Assembly (NCBI GenBank): GCA_036501365.1
Contig: DASYAL010000102.1
Location: 133,439-197,438, forward strand
Length of the DNA: 64,000 nt
DNA from: CAIKMD01 sp036501365
Lineage (GTDB): Bacteria; Pseudomonadota; Alphaproteobacteria; ATCC43930; CGMCC-115725
Direction of reading: 5' to 3'
Shown: piece by piece, positions 8,000 to 16,066 of the stretch
Layout of the letters: every line of letters starts with the position of its first letter
Numbering within the stretch: the first letter of the stretch is position 1
Translations under genes and position numbers: made by a program
The notes under the pieces: model-generated
What the model was told of the DNA's origin: nothing
What the model saw: only the letters and a program-made list of their open reading frames with translations
Databases searched by the model: none

Positions 8000-8971
8000 T
8001 TAAGGCTTCACCGGCACGAATTGCGTCGTGAGCAGCTCGTCGGTCGCGGGCTTCTTGTCGAGCATGCCCATCTCGACGTAAGTGTCCTTCAGCACCTCGA
8101 TCGCTTGCGGATCGAAGCTGCCGTCGTCCGACATCATCGCGATCTCGCCGTCATAGGTCTTGGTCATGACGGCGGTGCTCATATGCATCACATCGGACGA
8201 GATTTTGATGGTTTCGTCGCGATGGCTCTTCATGAAAGCGACCGCGGCGAAGAAGCCCTTAAGGAAGCGCGCGACTGTGTCGGGATGCTGCGCCACCAGA
8301 TCTTTGCGCGCCATCAGCACGTGATTGTGAAAATGCGGCACATAGCTTCCCATCGTGGTGACGATCTTGGCCTTGCCCTTTTCCTCGAGGGTCAACCCGC
8401 CTTCCGTCGCACCCATGAAGCCGTCGGTCTGATGTGTCTCCATCGCCGAGGCGCTGGCTTCGAAGCCGCCGAGCGCCACGGTGCGGATGCCGTCCGGTCC
8501 CCAGCCTTGCGCGACGGCCAGCCGCTTGATCAGCCATTGCGGGAACGAGCCGTTGGTCGCGACGCCGAGAAGCCGGCCTTTGAGATCGGCGACCTTGTTG
8601 ATCGACGAATCCGCGGCGACGACGACGGCGAAGTTGCTGGGGGCCCCGGCGACGGCGGCGATGCCGACGACCGGCGAGCCTTTCGCGCCGAAGACCAGGC
8701 TGGTGCCGCCATCGATGCCGATATCGATGCTGTCCGAGATGAGGCCTTGCTGCAGTTTCGCCCCGCCGCTCATCGTCACGATGTCGACATCGACGCCGTT
8801 TTTGGCGAAGAGACCCTCCTTCACACCGATGTCCAGCGGGATCATCGCCCAAATCACATTGATCGCCTTGCCGGCGCGAATCTTGTCGGCCGCATGCGCG
8901 CCCGCGAGCGGCGCCGCGACGATCGCCGCGGACAGGGCAAGAGCCAGCACGCGAGAGCGGGGAAACGTCAT
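8000..8971 (-). CDS. ABC transporter substrate-binding protein (TauA/SsuA/NMT1 type), array copy 1
   Basis: A 323-residue periplasmic binding protein with a Sec signal peptide (basic N-terminus, hydrophobic core, cleavage after AGAHAA). The mature part starts KIRAGKAINVIWAMIPLDIG and has the two-lobed pattern of SsuA/TauA proteins, with candidate ligand loops GGTSLVFGAKGSP (about residue 88), NGSFPQWLIKRL (about 135) and GATEGGLTLEEKG (about 185). The C-terminus TTQFVPVKP is shared in the array. It is last in a unit of four tightly packed copies (11982 down to 8000; gaps 11, overlap, 10). No permease or ATPase accompanies it. Relatives bind sulfonates, nitrate, pyrimidine precursors or aromatic acids; the ligand here is unknown. 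Confidence 0.9.
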   Translation of the reverse strand: MTFPRSRVLALALSAAIVAAPLAGAHAADKIRAGKAINVIWAMIPLDIGVKEGLFAKNGVDVDIVTMSGGAKLQQGLISDSIDIGIDGGTSLVFGAKGSPVVGIAAVAGAPSNFAVVVAADSSINKVADLKGRLLGVATNGSFPQWLIKRLAVAQGWGPDGIRTVALGGFEASASAMETHQTDGFMGATEGGLTLEEKGKAKIVTTMGSYVPHFHNHVLMARKDLVAQHPDTVARFLKGFFAAVAFMKSHRDETIKISSDVMHMSTAVMTKTYDGEIAMMSDDGSFDPQAIEVLKDTYVEMGMLDKKPATDELLTTQFVPVKP

Positions 8972-8981
8972 CGTTGTCGCC

Positions 8982-9932
8982 TCAGGGCTTTACGGGGACG
9001 AACCGGGTCGTCAGGATCTGATCGTCGCGCGGCTTCTCGGTGAGCATTCCCATCTCGATGAAGGATTGCTTCAACGCATCGATCGCCGACGGATCGAAAT
9101 GCCCGTCATCCGACAGCTCCGGGCGCTCAATATCATAAACGCGATCGACGAGCGCGCGGTCATGATGCAGTACGCGCGCCGCAATATCCCCGGTCTTTTC
9201 CTTGTTGGCTTTGATGAACGCGATCGAGGCGAAAAGCCCCGTGAGGAAGCGGCGGAGCACGTCCGGGCTCTGCTGCACGAAATCGGTGCGCGCGAAGATC
9301 ATTTCGGCGTGATAGTTGGGCGCGAACTGACCCATTTGCGTCACGATGCGCCCGATCCCCTGCTGTTCGAGCAAAAGTCCCGTGGCCGTGGCCGTCATCA
9401 TCGCGTCGACCTGGCGCGTCCGCAGCGCCGAGAGGCTCGCATCGGGCGAGCCAACCGAGATGCTGCGGATGCCGTCCGCGCCCCAGCCCTCGACAACGGC
9501 GAGATGTTTCACCAACCATTCCGGCAAGCCGCCGGTGGTCGCCCCCGAGACCAGCTTGCCTTTCAAGTCCGCGACCGTCTTGATCGGCGAATCCGCGAGC
9601 ACCACGACCGAGAAATTGCGCGGCGCATTGCCCAAGACGGCGACCGCGATGGTCGGCGCGCCTTTGACCGAGAGCGCGGCGCCCGAATTGCCGGCGAGGC
9701 CGACATCGAGGCTGCCGGCGGTGAGGCCCTGTTGCACGCGCGCCTCGCCGCTCATGGTCGAGATTTCGACATCGACGTCGTATTTGGCGAAGATGCCCTC
9801 TTCGACTCCGACATCGAGTGGGAGGAACACCCACTGGCTGCCGACGGCTTTTGCAGCGCGCACCTTGTCCGCGGCTTGCGCCGGGAGGATCGCGAGCAAA
9901 GCGATCGCGGCGACGATCGCTGCCTTCCACAT
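8982..9932 (-). CDS. ABC transporter substrate-binding protein, array copy 2
   Basis: A 316-residue paralogue with signal peptide (MWKAAIVAAIALLAILPAQA). The ATG at 9932 shares one base with the TGA of copy 3 (TGATG), so translation is coupled. Candidate ligand loops differ from the other copies: GNSGAALSVKGAP near residue 83, TGGLPEWLVKHL near 130 and TATATGLLLEQQG near 180, with the Glu of the usual TE/IE/LE position replaced by Thr. The C-terminus is TTRFVPVKP. Ten bases separate it from copy 1. The altered pocket residues suggest a ligand different from that of its neighbours (inference). Confidence 0.9.
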   Translation of the reverse strand: MWKAAIVAAIALLAILPAQAADKVRAAKAVGSQWVFLPLDVGVEEGIFAKYDVDVEISTMSGEARVQQGLTAGSLDVGLAGNSGAALSVKGAPTIAVAVLGNAPRNFSVVVLADSPIKTVADLKGKLVSGATTGGLPEWLVKHLAVVEGWGADGIRSISVGSPDASLSALRTRQVDAMMTATATGLLLEQQGIGRIVTQMGQFAPNYHAEMIFARTDFVQQSPDVLRRFLTGLFASIAFIKANKEKTGDIAARVLHHDRALVDRVYDIERPELSDDGHFDPSAIDALKQSFIEMGMLTEKPRDDQILTTRFVPVKP

Positions 9933-10996
9933 CAAGGCTTCACCGGCACGAACCGGGTGGTGAAGAGCTTGTCGTCGGGCGGGCGTTCGCTGAGGATGCC
10001 CATCTCGACGAAGGAATCCTTGAGCAGCTTGATCCCGTCGGGATCGAAGGTTCCATCGTCCGACAGCATCGACAGCTCGTCGTCATAGGTGCGGTCCATG
10101 ACGGCGGGGCTCTGGTGCAGCACGCGCGTCGCGGCCGCCGTCGCCTCCGCCTTGTGGTGCTTCACATAGGCGATCGAGGCGAACATGCCTTTGAGGAAGC
10201 GCTCGATCAGGTCGGGGTGCTCGGCGACCAGATCGGTGCGCGTCGAGACCACCTGGGTGATCAGATGCGGCGCGTATTGTTCCATATTGGTGATGATGCG
10301 CCCGCGCTTTTCCTCTTCGAGCTTCAGCCCCGCTTCGGTCGCGCCCATGAAGCCATCGACCTGATGGGCGAGCGTCGCGGCAAGGCTCGCCTCGAAGCCG
10401 CCGGTCGCGGTGGTGCGGATGCCGTTGACGCCCCAGCCCTCATGTAGCGACAGGCGCTTGATCAGCCATTCGGGCAGCGAGCCGGCGGTCGCGGTCGCGA
10501 GCAGCCGGCCTTTGAGATCGGCAACGGTCTTGATGTCCGAATCGGCGGCGACGTTGACCGAGAAGTTGCGCGGCGCGCCGGCATAGGCGGCGACGGCGAT
10601 GGCCGGCGAGCCTTTCATCGACAGCGCCATCGAGGTACCGCTGGCGAGACCGATATCGATGCTTTTCGCGATCAGCGCCTGCTGGAACTTGGCGTCGCCC
10701 GGCAGCACCGAGATCTGCACGTCGAGCCCATATTTGGCGAAGATGCCCTGCTCGACGCCGATATCGAGCGGCGTGTAGATCCATAGCACGTCGATCGCCT
10801 TGCCGACATGGAGCGTGTCGGCGGCGCGCGCCGGCAATGTCGCGAGAAGCGCGAGCGCCGCCGCGGCGATGAGACAGGCTCTGAGGTCATTGCGAGGAGC
10901 AAAGCGACGAAGCAATCCAGGGATCTTTGCGACTGGATTGCTTCGGCCTCGACAAGCTCGGCCTCGCAATGACGAAGTTTCTAGCTGCGCCGGCAT
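9932..10996 (-). CDS. ABC transporter substrate-binding protein, array copy 3, with repeat-derived N-terminal extension
   Basis: A 354-residue paralogue about 30 residues longer than its neighbours. The extra part is encoded by a dispersed palindromic repeat (10886-10973) lying in frame between the ATG at 10996 and the signal peptide (LRACLIAAAALALLATLPARA). No ATG occurs between the repeat and the signal peptide; a TTG inside the repeat is the only other plausible in-frame start. Ligand loops: SGTSMALSMKGSP, AGSLPEWLIKRL, GATEAGLKLEEEK. C-terminus TTRFVPVKP. It starts 11 bases after copy 4 ends and its stop overlaps the start of copy 2. Whether the long basic N-region still permits export is an open question. 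Confidence 0.85.
   Translation of the reverse strand: MPAQLETSSLRGRACRGRSNPVAKIPGLLRRFAPRNDLRACLIAAAALALLATLPARAADTLHVGKAIDVLWIYTPLDIGVEQGIFAKYGLDVQISVLPGDAKFQQALIAKSIDIGLASGTSMALSMKGSPAIAVAAYAGAPRNFSVNVAADSDIKTVADLKGRLLATATAGSLPEWLIKRLSLHEGWGVNGIRTTATGGFEASLAATLAHQVDGFMGATEAGLKLEEEKRGRIITNMEQYAPHLITQVVSTRTDLVAEHPDLIERFLKGMFASIAYVKHHKAEATAAATRVLHQSPAVMDRTYDDELSMLSDDGTFDPDGIKLLKDSFVEMGILSERPPDDKLFTTRFVPVKP
10886..10973. repeat. Dispersed palindromic repeat (REP-like), copy A, inside a coding region
   Basis: An 88-base element with outer arms GTCATTGCGAGG (10886-10897) and CCTCGCAATGAC (10962-10973) and inner arms CGAAGCAATCCAG (10908-10920) and CTGGATTGCTTCG (10933-10945), both perfectly complementary. 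A second copy with the same inner arms lies at 63434-63510. Such elements are common between genes in bradyrhizobia and relatives. This copy lies within the 5' coding end of a binding-protein gene and is read through in frame. Confidence 0.85.
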
Positions 10997-11007
10997 TTGA
11001 ACAAACC

Positions 11008-11982
11008 CTAAGGCTTCACGGGCACGAATTGGGTCGTGAAGAGCTCGTCATTGGGCGGCTTGTGATCGAGGATGCCCATCTCGACAAAGGAGTCCTTGAT
11101 CACCTCGACGGCTGCGGGATCGAAATGCCCGTCATCTTCGAACATCGAGATCTCGTAGTCATAGGTGCGGTCCATCACCGCCTTGGATTGATGCAGAACG
11201 TCCATCGCGATCTCGGTGGTCTTCGCCTTGTTCGCTTTCTCGAAGGCAATGGTGGCGAAGAAGCCCTTGAGGAAGCGGTTGACCAGATCGGGCTTGTCCG
11301 CGATCAGGTCCTTGCGCGCATAGACGACATGGGTGATGAATTTCGGCGCGTATTTCTCCATGCCGACGAGGACCTTGCCGTCGCCGCGTTCTTCGAGCCC
11401 GTAGCCCGCCTCGATCGCAGCCATGATGCCGTCGATCTGGCCGGTCCTGAGCGCGGCGAGCGACGGCGTGAAACCGCCGAGCGCCACGGTCTTGACCCCA
11501 TCTTTGCCCCAGCCTTCCTGCACCGCGAGACGATGGGCGAGCCAATCGGTCAGCGAGCCGGCGGTGGTGACCGCGAGCAGCTTGCCCTTGAGATCGGCGA
11601 CGGTCTTGATCGGCGAATTGGCGCCCACCACGACCGAGATGTTGCGCGGCTCGGCGGCGAAAGCGGCAACGGCGAAGACGGGCGCGCCTTTGGCGACAAA
11701 GGCCATGGATGGACCGCTGCCGAGGCCGAAATCGATGCTCTTGGCGGCAAGTGCCTGCTGCACCTTGGCATCGCCGCCCAAGGCGGTGATTTCGACGTCG
11801 ATTCCGTATTTAGCGAAAATGCCTTCGCGCATGCCGGTGTCGAGCACGACGAAGGTCCAGGCGACGTCGGCCGATTTGGCCGCGACCACATGATCAAGGG
11901 CCTGCGCGGGAGCCAGATTCAACGCCAGCACCGCAACCGCTGCGACCGCGCTGCTTAAAGCCCATTTGCCAAAACGATTCAT
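11008..11982 (-). CDS. ABC transporter substrate-binding protein, array copy 4
   Basis: A 324-residue paralogue with signal peptide cleaved after about residue 28 (LNLAPAQA). The ribosome site GGGGAGAGGG precedes the ATG. Ligand loops: SGPSMAFVAKGAP, AGSLTDWLAHRL, AAIEAGYGLEERG; C-terminus TTQFVPVKP. It is first in the four-gene unit covering copies 4-1; a 94-base gap separates it from copy 5 and contains the dyad GCTTCGA/TCGAAGC (12010-12031), a possible operator. Short linker differences aside it matches its neighbours along the whole length, consistent with tandem duplication followed by divergence. Confidence 0.9.
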   Translation of the reverse strand: MNRFGKWALSSAVAAVAVLALNLAPAQALDHVVAAKSADVAWTFVVLDTGMREGIFAKYGIDVEITALGGDAKVQQALAAKSIDFGLGSGPSMAFVAKGAPVFAVAAFAAEPRNISVVVGANSPIKTVADLKGKLLAVTTAGSLTDWLAHRLAVQEGWGKDGVKTVALGGFTPSLAALRTGQIDGIMAAIEAGYGLEERGDGKVLVGMEKYAPKFITHVVYARKDLIADKPDLVNRFLKGFFATIAFEKANKAKTTEIAMDVLHQSKAVMDRTYDYEISMFEDDGHFDPAAVEVIKDSFVEMGILDHKPPNDELFTTQFVPVKP

Positions 11983-12009
11983 CGCCGCCCTCTCCCCGTA
12001 ATTCTTGTT

Positions 12010-12031
12010 GCTTCGACCGTTTTATCGAAGC
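12010..12031. promoter_or_regulatory. Dyad upstream of array copy 4, possible operator
   Basis: GCTTCGA (12010-12016) and TCGAAGC (12025-12031) form a perfect seven-base inverted repeat with an eight-base AT-rich spacer, 28 bases before the start of copy 4, at the boundary between two transcription units of the array. Regulator binding is inferred from position only. Confidence 0.3.
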
Positions 12032-12076
12032 CGAGAATAGTTGACGCGCTCCGCGCTGTCGATCCCGCGCGGCGCG

Positions 12077-13039
12077 TTACGGCTTCACCGGCGTGAAGCG
12101 GGTGGTGAAAAGCTGATCGTCGCCGGGCTTCCGGTCGAGGATGCCCATGTCGATGAAGGAATCCTTGAGGATCGCGACCGCCTTGGGATCGAAACGTCCG
12201 TCGTCGCTGAGGATCGCCGCCTCGTGATCGTAGATCTTCTCGAAGACCGCAGGGCTCTCGTTGAGCAGCGGCGCCATGAAAGCCGCGGTCGCGGCCTTGT
12301 TCGCCTTGGCGTAACGGATCGAGGCAAAGAAGCCCTTGAGGAAGCGCGCGACGAGATCGGGGTTGCTGGCCACCAGATCTTTGCGCGCGAACACCACATG
12401 GGTCATGAAATCCGGCACGAAGGTCTCCGCGCCGGCAAGCACGCGCGCCTGGCCCTTATCGGCGAGGATGTAGGCGTTCTCGGTGCCGGTCATCATTGCA
12501 TCGACCTGATGGGTGAAGAGCGCGCCGTTCATCGCCGCGCCGGCGCCGAGCGCGATCGTCTTGATGCCGTCGGGTCCCCAGCCTTCGTGGACGCTGAGGC
12601 GCTTCACCAGCCATTCGGTCAGGGAGCCGGTCGTGCTGATGGCCAGCGTCTTGCCCTTGAGGTCGGCGACGGAGTTGAGCGGCGAATTCGCCGTCGTCGC
12701 GACCGCGATCGTGCCGGGCGGCCCGGCGAACACCGCGACCGCAATGGTCGGCGACCCTTTCACCTCGAAAGCCATCGCCGGACCGCTGCCGAGGCCGACA
12801 TCGATGGCGTCGGCGGCGAAGGCCTGTTGCAGCTTGGCGTCGCCGGTGAAGGCGGTGATCTCGAGGTCGACGTTGTATTTGGCGAAGATGCCCTCATGCG
12901 TGCCGAGCTCGAGCATCGACATCGGGAACGAGACCTGGACCGCCTTGCCGGCGCGCAGCTTGTCGGCGGCCGCCGCGGGGCCGTTCGCGGCGGCAAGCGC
13001 GATCAGGCAAAGCGCCGCCGCGGCGCTGCGGGCTTTCAT
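12077..13039 (-). CDS. ABC transporter substrate-binding protein, array copy 5
   Basis: A 320-residue paralogue with signal peptide (ALCLIALAAANGPAAAA). Ligand loops: SGPAMAFEVKGSP, TGSLTEWLVKRL and TGTENAYILADKG; the last is the most divergent of the series. The C-terminus TTRFTPVKP varies slightly. It starts 11 bases after the end of copy 6 and is the last gene of the unit formed by copies 7, 6 and 5. It lacks any associated membrane component, so if functional it must share a permease encoded elsewhere or serve a sensory role. Confidence 0.9.
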   Translation of the reverse strand: MKARSAAAALCLIALAAANGPAAAADKLRAGKAVQVSFPMSMLELGTHEGIFAKYNVDLEITAFTGDAKLQQAFAADAIDVGLGSGPAMAFEVKGSPTIAVAVFAGPPGTIAVATTANSPLNSVADLKGKTLAISTTGSLTEWLVKRLSVHEGWGPDGIKTIALGAGAAMNGALFTHQVDAMMTGTENAYILADKGQARVLAGAETFVPDFMTHVVFARKDLVASNPDLVARFLKGFFASIRYAKANKAATAAFMAPLLNESPAVFEKIYDHEAAILSDDGRFDPKAVAILKDSFIDMGILDRKPGDDQLFTTRFTPVKP

Positions 13040-13050
13040 CGGCCGCGCCT

Positions 13051-14013
13051 TCAGGGCTTCACCGGCAGGAACTGCCGCGTCAGCATCTGATCGTCGTTCG
13101 GTTTCTTATCGAGGATGCCGAGATCGACGAAGGAATCCTTGATCAGCGCGAGGCCCTGCGGATCGAATTCGCCGTCCATCACCATCATCGGCATCTCGAC
13201 GTCGTAGGTCTTATCCAGCACCGCCGGGCTCTCATTGAGGATCGGCTGGACGATCGCCAGCGACGCCGCCTTGTTCGCCTTGATCCATTGCAGCGAGGCG
13301 AAGAAGCCTTTGAGGAAGCGACTGACCTCGTCGGGATCGCTGGCGATCAGATCCTTGCGGGCGAAGATCACATGGGTGACGAAATGCGGCACGAACTTCT
13401 CCATGCCGACCAGCACGCGGCCCTCATGCTTCTCTTCGAGCTGGAAGCCGTTCTCGAGCGCGCCCATCACGCCGTCGACCTGGCCCGCGCGCAGCGCCGC
13501 GGTCTGCTGCACCGCGTCGCCGATCGCGACGCGGCGGATGCCGTCGGGACCCCAACCCTCGGTCGTCGAAATCTTCTTCACCAGCCATTCGGTGAGCGAG
13601 CCCGTCGTGCTGATCGCGAGCAGCTTGCCCTTCAGGTCGGCGACGGTCTTGATCGGCGAATTCTCGCCCACGGTCACGGCGATGTTGCGCGGCTCGTTGG
13701 CGAAGGCGGCGACGGCGAGGATCGGCGCGCCCTTCACCGCGAAGGCCATCGCCGGGCCGCTGCCGAGACCGAATTGGAGGCTGCCGGAAAGCAAGCCCTG
13801 CTGCAGCTTGGCGTCGCCCGAGAAGGCGGCGCTCTCCACGTCGAGCCCGTATTTGGCGAAGATGCCTTCATGGACGCCGACATCGATCGGCGTGAAGGTC
13901 CAGGCGGTGCCGACCGCCTTTCCGACAACGACTTTGTCGGCCGCTTGCGCCGGCGCGACGAGGCCGATGCCGAGGATCAACGCGGCAAGCGCTGCAAAAG
14001 GACGCGCGCTCAT
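13051..14013 (-). CDS. ABC transporter substrate-binding protein, array copy 6
   Basis: A 320-residue paralogue. The start at 14013 is fixed by an ATGA overlap with the stop of copy 7 and by the signal peptide that follows at once (MSARPFAALAALILGIGLVA); the frame is open 135 bases further upstream, but that part is antisense-like sequence inside copy 7. Ligand loops: SGPAMAFAVKGAP, TGSLTEWLVKKI, GALENGFQLEEKH. The C-terminus is TRQFLPVKP. With copy 5 it shares the TGSLTEWL loop, suggesting that these two are the closest pair or bind similar ligands. Confidence 0.9.
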   Translation of the reverse strand: MSARPFAALAALILGIGLVAPAQAADKVVVGKAVGTAWTFTPIDVGVHEGIFAKYGLDVESAAFSGDAKLQQGLLSGSLQFGLGSGPAMAFAVKGAPILAVAAFANEPRNIAVTVGENSPIKTVADLKGKLLAISTTGSLTEWLVKKISTTEGWGPDGIRRVAIGDAVQQTAALRAGQVDGVMGALENGFQLEEKHEGRVLVGMEKFVPHFVTHVIFARKDLIASDPDEVSRFLKGFFASLQWIKANKAASLAIVQPILNESPAVLDKTYDVEMPMMVMDGEFDPQGLALIKDSFVDLGILDKKPNDDQMLTRQFLPVKP

Positions 14014-14966
14014 GGCGTCACCGGCACGAAACGGGTGGTGAGGATGTCGCCGGTCGCCGGCTTCTTGTCGAGGATGCCCATATCGAGGAAGGACGTCTTC
14101 AGCACCTCGATCGCCTGCGGATCGAAATGGCCGTCGCTTTCGAGCCATGGCGCCAACTCGTCGTAGATGCGACTCATGATCTCGGGGGTGTTGTGCAGTT
14201 CGCGCACCGCGATGTGCGTCGTCTCGTCCTTATGGGTTTTCATGAAAGCGATCCCTGCGAAGAAGCCCTTGAGGAAGCGCTCAACCAGATCGGGGTTGTT
14301 CTGGATGAGGTCGTTGCGCGCGAAGATCACATGCGCGTGGAAATGCGGCGCGAATTGCGCGAGGCTGAAGGCGACATGGCCGTCGTGATGGCTGTCGAGC
14401 AGATAGCCGACTTCCGGCGGCCCGGTCATGGCATCGGCCTGATGCGTCTTGATCGCGGCGACGTTGGCGTCGATCGAGCCCTGGCCGGCGGTGCGGATAC
14501 CGTCCTTGCCCCAGCCTTGCTGGATCGACATCTGCCACACCAGCCATTCGCTGATCGAGCCGACGCCGGGCATCACCACGAGCTTGCCTTTGAGGTCGCG
14601 CGGCGCTTTGACTGGCGAATCCGCGGCGACGATGATCGTCACCGTCTTGGGCTCGCCGGCGAAAGCGGCGACGGCGCGCACCGGCGCGCCCTTGGCCGCG
14701 AAGGCCATGGCGGCGCCGCTGCCGAGACCGAAATCAATGCTGCCCGCGGTCATCGCCTGCTGCAGCTTGGCGTCGCTGCCGTTGTTGGTGATGTCGAGAT
14801 CGATGCCGTATTTCGGCCAGATCCCTTCCTCGATGCCGATCTGCAGTGGCAGGAACGCCCAGAGCGCGACCGCGGTACCGGCATGGACTTTGTCGAGCGC
14901 ATCGGCGCGCGGCGCCGATATCGCGGCTGCAACCAAAGCTAGAGCGAGCGCTCGCGTCCATCGCAT
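14010..14966 (-). CDS. ABC transporter substrate-binding protein, array copy 7
   Basis: A 318-residue paralogue with a short signal peptide (ALALALVAAAISAPRADA). A strong ribosome site (AAAGGGAGG) lies upstream. Ligand loops: SGAAMAFAAKGAP, VGSISEWLVWQM and GPPEVGYLLDSHH, the last shared in style with copy 8 (GPLEVGFNLEDRH). The C-terminus is TTRFVPVTP, also as in copy 8. Copies 7 and 8 therefore form a subgroup. It heads a unit of three genes (7, 6, 5), overlapping copy 6 by four bases, and is 89 bases downstream of copy 8. Confidence 0.9.
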   Translation of the reverse strand: MRWTRALALALVAAAISAPRADALDKVHAGTAVALWAFLPLQIGIEEGIWPKYGIDLDITNNGSDAKLQQAMTAGSIDFGLGSGAAMAFAAKGAPVRAVAAFAGEPKTVTIIVAADSPVKAPRDLKGKLVVMPGVGSISEWLVWQMSIQQGWGKDGIRTAGQGSIDANVAAIKTHQADAMTGPPEVGYLLDSHHDGHVAFSLAQFAPHFHAHVIFARNDLIQNNPDLVERFLKGFFAGIAFMKTHKDETTHIAVRELHNTPEIMSRIYDELAPWLESDGHFDPQAIEVLKTSFLDMGILDKKPATGDILTTRFVPVTP

Positions 14967-15055
14967 CGACGTTCCTCCCTTTTTTGCGAAATTACGGCAA
15001 GCGCCGCGGCCTGTCGATCTCCTGTCGTCCGATCTCTTGTCGCCACGGGCTCGCG

Positions 15056-16018
15056 TTACGGCGTCACCGGCACGAACCGCGTGGTGAGGAATTGGTCGTC
15101 GCTCGGCGCTGCGGGAAGCATGCCGAGCTCGACCCAGGACTGCTTCAGGAGCGCGATCGCCTGCGGATCGAAATGACCGTCGTCGATCAGCATGCCGACC
15201 TCGGCGTCATAGGTGCGGTCGGCGATCGAGGGGCTCGCCTGCAGCACGCGGACAGCGGTCTCCGAGGTCGTGGCCTTGTCGCTCTTCATAACTTTTACCG
15301 CTGCGAAGAAGCCCTTGAGGAAGCGCTCCAGCACGTCGGGGTGATCGGCGATGAATTGCTTGCGGGCGAAAATGATATGCGCGTGGAAATGCGGCGCGTA
15401 TTGCGCGAGATGGACGGCGATCCGGCCCTCATGCCGGTCCTCGAGATTGAAGCCGACCTCCAGCGGCCCGATCATGCCGTCGACCTGGCCGGTGCGCAGC
15501 GCCGCGAGATTGGCCTGCACCGAGCCTTGCGAGACCATGCGCACGCCGTCGCGGCCGAGACCCTCCGCCGCCGCCATGCGGCGCAGCAGCCATTCGCTGA
15601 CCGAGCCGAGGCTCGGCATCGCCACGAGCTTGCCCTTGAAGTCGGCCGCCTTCTCGATCGGCGAATTCGCGCCGACCATGATCACGACGCTGCGCGGCTC
15701 TTCGGCGAAGGCCGCGACGGTCAGCACCGGCGAGCCTTTGACCGATGCCATCATGTCCGAGCCGGCGCTCAAGCCGACATCGATGCTGTCGGAGGCGAGG
15801 GCCTGCTGCAATTTCGCGCCGCTGCCGAGATCGCTGATCTCGACGTCGATGCCGTATTTGGCGAAGAGGCCTTTCTCGACGCCGATATCGAGCGGCAGGA
15901 AAGCCCAGAGCGAGCCGATCGATTTTCCGGCGCGCACGGTGTCGGCGGCCTGCGCCGGCTGCGCCGCGGCGATGATGCACGCGAGGCAAAGCAACAACTT
16001 GGCGATGTATCCCGGCAC
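15056..16018 (-). CDS. ABC transporter substrate-binding protein, array copy 8
   Basis: A 320-residue paralogue with signal peptide (AKLLLCLACIIAAAQPAQA). Ligand loops: SAGSDMMASVKGSP, LGSVSEWLLRRM, GPLEVGFNLEDRH. The C-terminus is TTRFVPVTP. It is the first gene of the minus-strand array and lies 48 bases downstream of the CYTH-CHAD gene. The 89-base gap before copy 7 suggests that it may be a separate transcript or processed from a longer one. As with the other copies, it is family-level confident but ligand unknown. Confidence 0.9.
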   Translation of the reverse strand: MPGYIAKLLLCLACIIAAAQPAQAADTVRAGKSIGSLWAFLPLDIGVEKGLFAKYGIDVEISDLGSGAKLQQALASDSIDVGLSAGSDMMASVKGSPVLTVAAFAEEPRSVVIMVGANSPIEKAADFKGKLVAMPSLGSVSEWLLRRMAAAEGLGRDGVRMVSQGSVQANLAALRTGQVDGMIGPLEVGFNLEDRHEGRIAVHLAQYAPHFHAHIIFARKQFIADHPDVLERFLKGFFAAVKVMKSDKATTSETAVRVLQASPSIADRTYDAEVGMLIDDGHFDPQAIALLKQSWVELGMLPAAPSDDQFLTTRFVPVTP

Positions 16019-16066
16019 CGGCGCTCCCGACGATTGGCGAACACCAGCCTAAACGGATTCGCCGCG

